Assembly: GCF_014174405.1 (NCBI RefSeq)
Contig: NZ_JACEGA010000001.1
Span: forward strand, 3,202,501 to 3,266,500
Length of the DNA stretch: 64,000 nucleotides
Source of the DNA: Variimorphobacter saccharofermentans
GTDB lineage: Bacteria > Bacillota > Clostridia > Lachnospirales > Lachnospiraceae
Direction: 5' to 3'
Position numbers and translations under genes: made by a program. The notes beneath the pieces were generated by a model, which searched no databases, was not told the origin of the DNA, and saw only the letters and a list, made by a program, of their open reading frames with translations. Below, piece after piece: positions 21,980 to 30,079 of this stretch; positions within the stretch are counted from its first letter, which is position 1, and each line of letters starts with the position of its first letter.

Positions 21980-22021
21980 AGCAATTTCTTTTTGAACTTT
22001 ATGTAAATATACTAATAACAT
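21926..22021 (-). CDS. 31-residue putative leader peptide
   Basis: ATG 22021 follows AGGAGAGGTGAAT, an excellent ribosome binding site, and the frame runs 31 codons to TAG at 21926. The peptide begins MLLVYLHKVQKEIALSHAEF and has no known domain. It lies 57 nt upstream of the MFS gene, and its 3' half overlaps pairing segments that could hide that gene's ribosome binding site. This layout resembles the leaders of erm, mef and other ribosome-stalling-regulated resistance genes. The function is inference from layout. Confidence 0.5.
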   Translation of the reverse strand: MLLVYLHKVQKEIALSHAEFVSDDYLHEGLF

Positions 22022-22080
22022 ATTCACCTCTCCTTATCGAATTATGTTAAGTCCTTAAAATATTAATTTTATATGGATAT

Positions 22081-22103
22081 GGCAGGTAAATGTATTACCT
22101 GCC
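22081..22103. promoter_or_regulatory. Perfect hairpin in the upstream leader of the MFS unit
   Basis: GGCAGGTAA and TTACCTGCC form a perfect 9-bp stem with a 5-nt loop. It lies about 60 nt upstream of the leader peptide start. There is no strong T-tract, so it could be an operator or an RNA stem. 22104-22385 has no supported gene. Confidence 0.45.
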
Positions 22104-22385
22104 AAATAAATAAGTTTTATTGTTAGGAATAACTTTAAACATATCTGCATTTCATTTCCAATTTTAACATAAAAGCAAATACAAGTCTACAAAATATATG
22201 TAAAATATACATGATAGTGCACGATACTATAGTGAGTGTTAACATTTTATAAGAATTCTTAAAATCCGCAGAATCATATCATTTTTTCGAAGATTCTTCT
22301 TAGACCATGTTTCGGAATAATGTCCGAATATAGGCATTGAATTCGGCAGGATAACATCCTGATACATTAGTCGTTGAATTTCATT

Positions 22386-23192
22386 TCATAAATGTTCTGC
22401 TATTCCATGATTAGCAAATTCAGGGAACAGAGAGAAATTACTTACCTCTTCTAAACCAGAAAGCCATGTGAGGAAGTTTTTTGATTCCAAATATTCAACT
22501 TCAGATAATGGACTGTTGGTTCGATAATAAATACCCTCTTTTCTGTTCCAGATATACTCTAGGTATGCTCTCTGTTTCGTTTCATCGAAGAAATCATTAT
22601 CTTGTAAAAGCCAGATAATATATACCATATATGATCTCAATAGGATTTCCTTGCTGTTTCTATTTTCTTTTTCCCAAATATCTTCATTTAAGGATCCATG
22701 AGCAAGCGCTTTGGAAAGGTTATAAGCACATATTTCTTTCCTGGTCTGTACCAAGGGATGTTTTGGTTCAAATAAAGACAGATTTGCCGCAATGATCGTT
22801 TTAAGTGAAATTTGAAAACCGAAATGATGTTCATTTACATCCAGCCAATCCTCCTTACCCAGCAAATACCTTTCCATAAGCTGAATCGCTTTATCAATCA
22901 TTGCATCATTTTTATCTAGTGCTAATTCACGGGCACGCCTTAGTGCTGATTCTGTAGTTTTAAATTTCTGATTCAACTGTGATTTTGTATCCTGAGTATG
23001 AAATCTTCCCCAAGAGCCATTTTTCCATTGTTCGGTAGCTATTTGCTGATACCATTTTGATTCTCTTAGCTTATTATACTCAGCCTCGATGGATGGATTA
23101 TGTATTATTTCTTTTTTCAATATATATTGTGGAACCGGGTCGGTCATATTCTTATTAAGATAATCAATAACTTCTTGTAGCTTCCCTATCAA
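22386..23192 (-). CDS. Hypothetical protein, probable alpha/alpha-toroid (prenyltransferase/squalene-cyclase-like)
   Basis: 268 residues, no signal peptide, no membrane segment. It begins with a helical segment ending DPVPQYILKKEI. The segment GSWGRFHTQDTKSQ followed by TTESALRRARELALDK resembles the QDGSWG-type repeats of terpenoid-cyclase/prenyltransferase toroids. No catalytic DxDD or metal site is evident, so it may be a non-enzymatic toroid. I do not recognise a specific family member. It lies 39 nt downstream of the VOC gene on the same strand and may be co-transcribed with it. Confidence 0.6.
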   Translation of the reverse strand: MIGKLQEVIDYLNKNMTDPVPQYILKKEIIHNPSIEAEYNKLRESKWYQQIATEQWKNGSWGRFHTQDTKSQLNQKFKTTESALRRARELALDKNDAMIDKAIQLMERYLLGKEDWLDVNEHHFGFQISLKTIIAANLSLFEPKHPLVQTRKEICAYNLSKALAHGSLNEDIWEKENRNSKEILLRSYMVYIIWLLQDNDFFDETKQRAYLEYIWNRKEGIYYRTNSPLSEVEYLESKNFLTWLSGLEEVSNFSLFPEFANHGIAEHL

Positions 23193-23231
23193 TGTGGCAC
23201 CCCCAGATTCATATTCTATTAATGAAATTAC

Positions 23232-23675
23232 TTAAGACCAGCTTTGTAGCTCAATAATATTTCCCTCACAATCAGTTGCATAAGCAAAAACAGCTTTTCT
23301 TCCATCTGCAAATTCTGTTTTTACTAATTCTCCAATTTGATTTCCACCGTTTTGAAGCACTAGCTGTAATGTGCTTTCCACATCATCTACTTCAAAAGCT
23401 AGATGTGCCATTCCAGATTTATTTATCGTTTTACAGGAATTCTCTACTGTATCATAGGAAAAGATTTCAAGCGTGGGGTGGTCTTTATCATATCCCGGAA
23501 GACAGAGATGTTCTCCAACGATATGAGCGTTTGAAATTCCTGTTAACCTATCAAGCCATTCTCCCCGTAAATCCCTTGTCTCACCTATGCTTCTACATTT
23601 CAATACACCTTTATAGAATTTTATTAACTTCTGGGCATCTTTTGCAATAATATTCGTATGTACATATCGAAACAT
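23232..23675 (-). CDS. VOC-family (glyoxalase/bleomycin-resistance-like) protein
   Basis: 147 residues made of two beta-alpha-beta-beta-beta modules. Metal-ligand positions of the glyoxalase I type are present: an early histidine (FRYVHTNIIAKD), a glutamate in PTLEIFSYDT, a histidine in GMAHLAFEVDDVE and a C-terminal glutamate in GNIIELQSWS. This suggests a metal-dependent lyase, isomerase or dioxygenase, or a ligand-sequestering resistance protein. The substrate cannot be told from sequence. It is followed closely by the toroid-like gene. Confidence 0.85.
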   Translation of the reverse strand: MFRYVHTNIIAKDAQKLIKFYKGVLKCRSIGETRDLRGEWLDRLTGISNAHIVGEHLCLPGYDKDHPTLEIFSYDTVENSCKTINKSGMAHLAFEVDDVESTLQLVLQNGGNQIGELVKTEFADGRKAVFAYATDCEGNIIELQSWS

Positions 23676-23861
23676 CTGAATTTCTCCTTTCCTGTTATTT
23701 TAAATATAGTAACTCTCCTTTTGTCAGAAATCAAATGATTTTTCTACATAAAACCACCTTATTATTCACTACAATGTTTATGTATCTATATGGCACAAGG
23801 GAATTTATATTGACGTAGATATGTATTCATTTCTGAGCAACGACTATACCGGTAAATGATT

Positions 23862-24557
23862 TTATAATTCTATCTCTTCTCCTATGCCCAATAGCAATGT
23901 ATGAGAACCATTTTTATCCATTTTTGCCTTAAAATCTAGTGGATCTTCCTTCAAATGATGAACTGGAATTACGAATTTAGGCTTTATAGAAAGCATTACT
24001 TCCACTGCTTCGTCTATATTCATTGTAAAAACTCCACCAATTGGGACGATTGCAATGTCAATATTACAGATATCCTTCATTTCAGGGATAATATCCGTAT
24101 CTCCAGAAAAATATATTCTTTTATTATCAATATTAATGATGAAGCCAACACACTCTCCAATTTTATGCACCTTCTTAACAGAAGCTCCCTCATTGGTATT
24201 ATACGCATTCACAATTTCAACTGTAATATTGCCAAGTCTGTACTTACTATTCGGAGTAATAATTTTTATGTTATCGTTCCCTTCTTTTATGTATCTCTTT
24301 GGCGTTAATATTATCGTATTTTTGTCACTTAATCGGTTAATTGTAATCTCCTTACAATGGTCTCTATGAATATGAGAAATTAAAATCAGATCCCCCTTTT
24401 CCAATTCTTCTGGTAAAGCATCATCCTCTAATTCGGAAAAAACGATCTTCTTGTTATACTTTTTATAATAGGTACTCATATATGATGGGTCAATATATAT
24501 AATGTGTTCAGACGTCCTTATTTGAATCCATGAACGTGGAAACCATTTAATAATCAA
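23862..24557 (-). CDS. MBL-fold metallo-hydrolase, UlaG-like
   Basis: About 231 residues. The metallo-beta-lactamase signature HxHxDH is in ISHIHRDHCKEI. Further metal ligands fit GECVGFIINI, YFSGDTDIIPEM and the late histidine pair in IPVHHLKEDP. Small UlaG-like hydrolases of this layout are often annotated as Zn-dependent hydrolases, and the substrate is unknown. I choose TTG 24557 as the start because GGAGGT lies 7 nt upstream. The alternative TTG at 24572 overlaps that site. It is a single-gene unit. Confidence 0.85.
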   Translation of the reverse strand: MIIKWFPRSWIQIRTSEHIIYIDPSYMSTYYKKYNKKIVFSELEDDALPEELEKGDLILISHIHRDHCKEITINRLSDKNTIILTPKRYIKEGNDNIKIITPNSKYRLGNITVEIVNAYNTNEGASVKKVHKIGECVGFIINIDNKRIYFSGDTDIIPEMKDICNIDIAIVPIGGVFTMNIDEAVEVMLSIKPKFVIPVHHLKEDPLDFKAKMDKNGSHTLLLGIGEEIEL

Positions 24558-24731
24558 ATTTAATACCTCCAATCTCTCATAATAAGTTTCTAGCTTCTAT
24601 TTGCATGCTCATATCTTTCCCACTAACATAGGTTTTTCCTATTTCTACTCGGTTAGCATTTTCAAGATATTTCATATACATCTTTACTATAACACTTTTC
24701 TCAAAAAAAATCTCCTCCCCTAATCATTACG
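24558..24731. other. Intergenic region between the MBL gene and the IS element
   Basis: AT-rich DNA that must hold the promoter of the MBL-fold gene. No further gene or strong hairpin was seen. Confidence 0.5.
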
Positions 24732-26407
24732 CAGCACTGAAAGGTAAACTTCTTTAAGTATGTCTAAATTCACCTAAAACAGTAATTGTGGATATCTATC
24801 CTCTGTTTTATGAACTCTCAGGTAAGTTATCCACATCGTATACTTAGACTTATTTTCTAATCTCATATATCTGTGGATTTATTTTCTTTTAAATTTACTC
24901 TTTTCAGATATCACTTCCTTTGGTATACTGTTCCTATCAAGAAATGCTTAGTGATGTGCGTTTCTCTGTATAGGATATATCTTCTCTTGTTAGTTGCCGA
25001 CCAAAGCTTGCTAGCAAATCGGAAGATATATTTTTTATTGTTCTTTTTATTTCTCTTAATCCTTTTATTCCATTTTCATAAAGCTGTAACAGTACATCTG
25101 CTATCTGTGTCAGCAAATAATGGTTCTTCATAGCATTATAATTAAGGCTGTTTGCATGCTCTATATCATAACGATGGTTTTTCTGGATGTTAAATCCCTC
25201 ATTTTCAATCTTCCAGCGTTTCCTTCCGGTCTGTGCAAACTCCCAGGCTGTCTTTCCTCTGATTGGCAACCCGGTGATCCATTGAAAGCTTCCTTCCGGT
25301 TCACCATCTTTCTCTATCTTTAGTTCCATTACTGTGAGATTATGACCCTCATAGTAAAGCTCTGATACCCATTTCATCTCATGCTTAACACTCTCGCGAG
25401 CTTTCCTTTTATGTGTTTTCTCTTCTTTTATAATCTTTTCTTCATTTTCACCCATTCCAACGATGGTTTGATACTCTTTTGCAAGAGAAGGGATGCTTCC
25501 ATCTTTAAATCGGAGAAGATATCCCCATCTATTATCTTTACAGATTTGAAATACCGGTTCACAAGCATACAGACTGTCACCAAGTATGCAAATCGGTAAT
25601 CTTGGGTAGTCTTTCTTCAGCCTTTTTGCCAGTCTTTTAAAGGCTTTTCTTTCACAATCCTGTTTTTCAACATCTTCATTTTCATTTTCAATAAACTCTG
25701 TAGCAATGCTGATAATCAGGTTGTCTCCTAATACAATCTTAGCTTCTAATACATTATGATAATAGTAGGTTTTTTCATCTTTGGTTCCTTTATTAATAGT
25801 TTTTCTTAAACAGTGTTCATCTATTTTTTCATTAAAACAGAACAACTGTGTTGCATCGACTATTACCATCCAATATTCACCCAGAAATCTTGCGTGCTCA
25901 AAACTCCTCTTTCTAAGTAACTTTTTAATTATGTGCTTTCTGAATTTCTGTAGTTCTTCTGGATCAAGCTTCTCCAGACATTCATTGATAGTCACATAAT
26001 GAGGAAGATATTCTTTTTCCTCTTTTCCAAGGATCAGACAAAGATTATGCGCACATTCCTCGGTATTAAACTTATCAGTCATATCCTGCATAGAAGATAT
26101 GGTACATACATTTTTCATGATAACGGTATATAAAATCTCTTCAATGTCATAATCGGTATAAGATGTATGTCTTGGATCCCTTACCGCACTTAACTCTTTG
26201 ATTAAATCTGGCAGAAAATGCTTCTGAACTTTTAAAAATTCAACGATATCTTTCTGAAATGCTTTTTTAATTTCCCTTCTAGAAGCTCTAGACATGATAA
26301 AAATTCTCCTTTGTGAAAAAGTTTTTACTATTTTATCATATCTAGCAGCCAAAAGCCTTAAATTTCTTAATATAATTAGTGCGAAAAATATTTACCTTTC
26401 AGAGCTG
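24732..26407 (-). mobile_element. IS4-like insertion sequence with 17-bp terminal inverted repeats
   Basis: The left end (24732-24748) and the inverted right end (26391-26407) match at 16 of 17 positions: CAGCACTGAAAGGTAAA against CAGCTCTGAAAGGTAAA. The element is about 1.68 kb with a single transposase gene. No target-site duplication could be seen. Its right end abuts a 16-bp sequence identical to an IS66 terminus, then a truncated gene. Confidence 0.8.
24937..26295 (-). CDS. DDE transposase of the IS4-like element
   Basis: 452 residues from ATG 26295, which has AAAGGAG upstream. The earlier in-frame start at 26352 lacks one. Candidate DDE residues are in WMVIVDATQLFCF, CILGDSLYACEP and KRWKIENEGFNIQKNH, an arrangement of the IS4/IS1182-like DDE_Tnp_1 group with the late YREK-type glutamate region. 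The frame is intact, so the copy may be active. It would cut and paste the element through the inverted repeats. Confidence 0.85.
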   Translation of the reverse strand: MSRASRREIKKAFQKDIVEFLKVQKHFLPDLIKELSAVRDPRHTSYTDYDIEEILYTVIMKNVCTISSMQDMTDKFNTEECAHNLCLILGKEEKEYLPHYVTINECLEKLDPEELQKFRKHIIKKLLRKRSFEHARFLGEYWMVIVDATQLFCFNEKIDEHCLRKTINKGTKDEKTYYYHNVLEAKIVLGDNLIISIATEFIENENEDVEKQDCERKAFKRLAKRLKKDYPRLPICILGDSLYACEPVFQICKDNRWGYLLRFKDGSIPSLAKEYQTIVGMGENEEKIIKEEKTHKRKARESVKHEMKWVSELYYEGHNLTVMELKIEKDGEPEGSFQWITGLPIRGKTAWEFAQTGRKRWKIENEGFNIQKNHRYDIEHANSLNYNAMKNHYLLTQIADVLLQLYENGIKGLREIKRTIKNISSDLLASFGRQLTREDISYTEKRTSLSIS

Positions 26408-26423
26408 TGGTTTACCGTTTACG
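26408..26423. repeat. Solo IS66 terminus
   Basis: GTGGTTTACCGTTTAC is identical to the last 16 bp of the intact IS66 copy ending at 39203. No IS66 body is attached, because the IS4-like element begins immediately to the left. It looks like the remaining end of an IS66 copy lost by deletion or replaced. Confidence 0.65.
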
Positions 26424-27376
26424 AAAGTACTGAGAATAATACCAAGTTTCTAATGGAGTACCCTATTGTCGAGATTGAAGGAGACGCAATACGAAGTAAT
26501 AATATCAATCGAATTATCAATTGGTTTGTAAATAACAGTAATAGTGATCAGTACTTGGATTTATATAATAGCTGCGTGGAACTGACTTATACAATTACCT
26601 ATCATTCAGAAGATGTATTTAGTTTTTATTATTGTGGTAGGATGAATTATGGCATAGAAGTACCTTTGGGGTGGGGCTATACCGTAAATATATCAACAGG
26701 AAAGATTTTAAGCTTATCAGATATTGGAGTTCACATTGATGATTTAACAGAGCAAATAAAGGGTGAAATAAATCAAAGCAATGAATATGACCTGAACAAG
26801 TATATTACAGAGCTATCAAAGCAGGAAATGAATTTTTATATCACAGAGGATAAATTGGCTCTCTTTTTTGTAACTAGCGGTAGCAGCGGCGATTATTTCA
26901 TTAAGCCGTTTAAGTATGATTTTAAGAATCTTGTACCACAAGTCAATGAAGCGGAAATTGACCTATATGATTATGTGGAGCTATCGGAAGAAGATTTTCT
27001 GAAGGCTTCTGGTTTACTGTTGGAAGAAAGACCTGATGACTATGAAGGTGATTATGAAGGAAATAATTATATCGGTTATGAAGAGGGAATTGATATCTAC
27101 TATTATGATTACGAAGTTGATTTTATTTACCTTCGCAAGAAGCTTCCTGGATATCATTTTCTTGGCATTTCGGTAGGTATGTCATTTAAAGATGCAGTAG
27201 AGAAGCTTAAGAAAATCGGGCTAGTATGTGAGGAAACAGAATATGCCAATAGATATAATTTTTATCTTTCAAAGGATGAGAAGAACGAGGAATACAATGA
27301 TTATGATGAGAATAGAAGGCATGGAATAGGTATTACTGTGGAGAATGATAAAATTGTTGAGATGGTATACTATTAA
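26424..27376 (+). pseudogene. 5'-truncated gene for a DUF3298/RsiV-like exported protein
   Basis: The open frame continues leftwards into the IS, so its present start is artificial and the true N-terminus is lost. The remaining sequence begins ESTENNTKFLMEYPIVEIEG. It shows the pattern of DUF4163/DUF3298 proteins: INRIINWFVNN, a strand region SFYYCGRMNYG, then GYTVNISTGKILSLSDIG. A second part (HFLGISVGMSFKDAVEKLKK) looks like a separate small domain. Family members are usually secreted or membrane-anchored. Probably inactivated by the mobile-element event. Confidence 0.7.
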
Positions 27377-27549
27377 CAGTCAGATACTTGACAAGGGGCA
27401 TATCATAACAAGGTGTTTTTTTTGATCTATTCTCACTGTCTCTTCCTGGTGCGCTTACAGAATCAAGATAAAAATTCTATAATATTACAAATTCATACTT
27501 GCAATAATACCATAATATGGTATTATTAAATAAAAAAGGAGACAAGTAC

Positions 27550-27963
27550 ATGAAAAAATTTATATCTTTTTTATTCGTATTATGTGTTTTAATGATGAGT
27601 TTTTCTACTACGGCTTTTGCAGCAACAAAATCACAAGTAACATATCCAACTGTAAAGAATACTATTCTTGTTGGACAAGGTTACACTACAGATGGTGTGA
27701 AATATGAAGTGTATGAAATAAAAAACAACTCATCTACAGTAACACCTAATACGGTAGTAACTCTTAATGTTACTAGATGGGTTCGTTATTATGATATTCC
27801 AGTAGGTTTTGTAGCACCATCATCCATATATTGGGAGGAAGACACTGGTTGTGGTTATAAAGTAACTGGAACATTGTATTGGGATGGTTTTACTGCGCAT
27901 TTCAATGGTATTGATCATTATATTGAACTTCCTTATATGGGAAAACTGGTAGGTAATATATAA
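27550..27963 (+). CDS. Small secreted protein of unknown function
   Basis: 137 residues from ATG 27550, which follows AAAAGGAG. An earlier in-frame ATG at 27517 lacks a site. A clear signal peptide (FISFLFVLCVLMMSF, cleavage near STTAFAA) precedes a mature domain of about 115 residues with beta-strand character (TVVTLNVTRWVRYYDIP, YKVTGTLYWDGFTAHF). I do not recognise a family. It ends at a strong terminator and stands alone. Its composition is AT-rich, like the following sigma/anti-sigma genes. Confidence 0.75.
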   Translation: MKKFISFLFVLCVLMMSFSTTAFAATKSQVTYPTVKNTILVGQGYTTDGVKYEVYEIKNNSSTVTPNTVVTLNVTRWVRYYDIPVGFVAPSSIYWEEDTGCGYKVTGTLYWDGFTAHFNGIDHYIELPYMGKLVGNI

Positions 27964-27976
27964 AAAGACAATTCAT

Positions 27977-28018
27977 AAAAAGCACTCAAAAATGTGAAAA
28001 TATTTGGAGTGCTTTTTT
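27977..28018 (+). terminator. Rho-independent terminator of the small secreted protein gene
   Basis: AAAAAGCACTC pairs with GAGTGCTTTTTT around a loop of about 19 nt, giving a T6 tract on the plus strand. Confidence 0.85.
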
Positions 28019-28227
28019 ATAATGAACTATAGGTCGAATATCTAAGCGATGCATAGTGTAAGTGTACAATCGTATAAATTTTCAACCATAGCTTGGAAGA
28101 AGGGTTTCAACGAGAAAAAACCACTCCACGAGAAAATAACTCGAGAAAATAACTCACGACAAAATAATTTTAGAATATGCAATATTTTAATATTTTCATG
28201 GATGTTATATATAGAGAGGAGGTTACC

Positions 28228-28725
28228 TTGAAAAAAAAAATTACTAGAACACAGGAAGAAATAATTCAAACAATTAGTCAGTACAAAGAAACTATATTTA
28301 AAGTAGCAGTTTCCTATACAAGAAATAAAACGATTTCTGAGGATATACTTCAAGATGTATTAATTAAATACATGACTGATTCTACTGACTTTCAGGAGGA
28401 GGAACATAAAAAAGCTTGGCTGATTCGTGTGACCATTAATGAATGTAAAAAATTTTGTCGTTCATTATGGAATGTCAAAAAAATCCCGCTAGAGGATATC
28501 TATCCATTTAATGATCCTGAAAAGCACACTGTCTTTTATGCTATTATGGAGTTACCTCCTAAATATCGACTAGTTATTCATTTATATTATTATGAAAATA
28601 TGTCTATTAACGAAATTAGTAAATCTATAAATATAAAAGAAAATACCGTTATGTCATTACTTCATAGAGGTAGAAAGCTGTTAAGAAATGTATTGGAGGA
28701 TGAATATGAATATAAACCAGTATAA
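28228..28725 (+). CDS. ECF-type RNA polymerase sigma factor
   Basis: 165 residues from TTG 28228, chosen because AGGAGG lies 5 nt upstream. The frame also opens at 28177 without a site. Region 2 (YKETIFKVAVSYTRNKTISE then DILQDVLIKYM, and AWLIRVTINECKKFCRS) and region 4 (LPPKYRLVIHLYYYENMSIN then EISKSINIKENTVMSLLHRG) are typical of extracytoplasmic-function sigma factors. The downstream gene overlaps by 20 nt and encodes a single-pass membrane protein, the normal partner layout for an anti-sigma factor. Confidence 0.88.
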   Translation: MKKKITRTQEEIIQTISQYKETIFKVAVSYTRNKTISEDILQDVLIKYMTDSTDFQEEEHKKAWLIRVTINECKKFCRSLWNVKKIPLEDIYPFNDPEKHTVFYAIMELPPKYRLVIHLYYYENMSINEISKSINIKENTVMSLLHRGRKLLRNVLEDEYEYKPV

Positions 28726-29467
28726 AAAATCTATGGATGAAATTACTATAAAGAAAATTGAGATAGAAGATTTATTAAGAAAGAATTCAAATAATTTAAA
28801 ACGAGTAAGGTATATAAAACTAATACCTGTTTTTATATTAACTTATCTACTAGTTTTGATCTTATTTTACTTTCCTGGATTATCAAAAGACACGTTTGAC
28901 GTTGCTATAAAAGTATGTGCAGCAGAAGATGAAGTTCAATTAACAAAAGATTTTATAAGTTTTAAACTAAATGCCAATCAAATTGACGGTGGGAATGACT
29001 CTTCAAAATGTTTTATAAACTATAATTTAAACTTAAAATGTGAAGGAGACAATATTGAAACAATAGTTTATACCTGTTCGAATCAAGATGTAAATGTAAA
29101 TAATCGATTAAGTGCTGCTGCATACTATGTAGAAAACATTAGTGTTCCTGCAAATGAATTTTCTAAGTATAGCAAAGAAGATGATTTTATATTTGGTTAC
29201 AAAGCGGAGGGCGTAGGTGTAGCAAGTATAACTAAACTTATTGGAAATTCGTATACTGTTAATTATGATAATCAATATAATAAGGAATATGGGTTAGTAT
29301 TAGCAGGTACCGTTGATGAAAATGGTATTTATCATTTTAATGATACAAAAATTAAGGTAGATATAACTTTAAAAGATGGCTCTACACATCATAAAGAACT
29401 TGCTATAGACTCTAGCTCTATTAAAAAATTTGGTTCAAAAATTCGAATACGAATTACGAACAGATAA
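28706..29467 (+). CDS. Probable membrane anti-sigma factor
   Basis: 253 residues from ATG 28706, with GGAGG 6 nt upstream. A cytoplasmic N-terminal helix (MDEITIKKIEIEDLLRKNSN) is followed by one membrane segment (LIPVFILTYLLVLILFYFPG, about residues 34-53) and an extracellular beta-rich domain. This is the architecture of ECF anti-sigma factors, in which the N-terminus binds the sigma factor and the outer domain senses a stress. The assignment rests on the overlap with the sigma gene and topology, not on a recognised domain. A terminator follows. Confidence 0.7.
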   Translation: MNINQYKKSMDEITIKKIEIEDLLRKNSNNLKRVRYIKLIPVFILTYLLVLILFYFPGLSKDTFDVAIKVCAAEDEVQLTKDFISFKLNANQIDGGNDSSKCFINYNLNLKCEGDNIETIVYTCSNQDVNVNNRLSAAAYYVENISVPANEFSKYSKEDDFIFGYKAEGVGVASITKLIGNSYTVNYDNQYNKEYGLVLAGTVDENGIYHFNDTKIKVDITLKDGSTHHKELAIDSSSIKKFGSKIRIRITNR

Positions 29468-29485
29468 TCAGTTAAACTAATAGTA

Positions 29486-29524
29486 GAAGAGGTCACTTCA
29501 TAAAGCTCGAGTGTCGTCCTCTTT
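29486..29524 (+). terminator. Terminator of the sigma/anti-sigma operon
   Basis: GAAGAGG and a CACT/AGTG inner pair form a stem with CCTCTTTC, 20-60 nt past the anti-sigma stop codon. Confidence 0.65.
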
Positions 29525-29558
29525 CGCATGTAATAAGCCTATTTAGTGATTACTTCTC

Positions 29559-29738
29559 CTACTTCGATAATGAATAAGAGGAAACTTTCCATTCATTATT
29601 AATTTTTTTTACTGTAAGGTCTAAATAATTTAATGAATCATTTTTTATTTCAAAGATATAACAAAGATCCACTTCTGTTTCAGATAATATTTTACTAAAG
29701 CTCCATTGTAAATTAGTAACCACACTATTATCCGTACC
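29559..29738 (-). pseudogene. C-terminal remnant of an uncharacterised protein
   Basis: An open minus-strand frame with coding-like composition ends at TAG 29559. It reads in part LQWSFSKILSETEVDLCYIF and ends NNEWKVSSYSLSK. There is no start, and a TGA lies just upstream. The pattern (strand, then a short tail rich in K, N and W) resembles the C-terminus of small secreted lipoproteins. It was probably cut when the IS66 cluster formed. The rest of 29739-29825 holds a short GCCCTGC/GCAAGGC hairpin at about 29787-29804. Confidence 0.5.
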
Positions 29739-29825
29739 TACTCAATAACAAAAAGTTCTGATATACTATCCCTTCAATAAAAAAAAGCCCTGCAAAGCAA
29801 GGCTTCAAGATAGTACTGTTTCAGT

Positions 29826-30006
29826 TTATTTTTTTGGCGCATAACAATTCTCTGGAAGAGAGCTTGACCATGGAAGTAGATTGTCTATAAAGTCATAGTT
29901 CGTATCTGTCTGATGACGTCTCATCGTATCTAATAGATAGGATAAGTAGAAGTAGGGTCTCAGACCATTTAATTTTGCCGTTTCCGTTATGCTATAGATT
30001 ATGGCA
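29826..30006 (-). pseudogene. 3' fragment of IS66 TnpC (copy B), separated by nested insertion
   Basis: The minus-strand frame gives AIIYSITETAKLNGLRPYFY and ends DFIDNLLPWSSSLPENCYAPKK, the standard C-terminus of IS66 TnpC. The missing upstream part is at 32554-33711, whose frame breaks exactly at ASAI. The break is marked by a TTATGGCA duplication (29999-30006 and 32554-32561) and IS66 copy A lies between. Confidence 0.9.
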
Positions 30007-30079
30007 GTAAGCGGTTAACAACAGGGTGCCTTGTAAATAAGAAAGAGACCGACTATGATAATTAGTCAGTCTCAAATAA

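Noticed and set aside
26294..27376. A 360-residue intact protein
   Set aside because: Its first 43 codons lie within the IS4-like element and the solo IS66 end, so the start is an artefact of the insertion.
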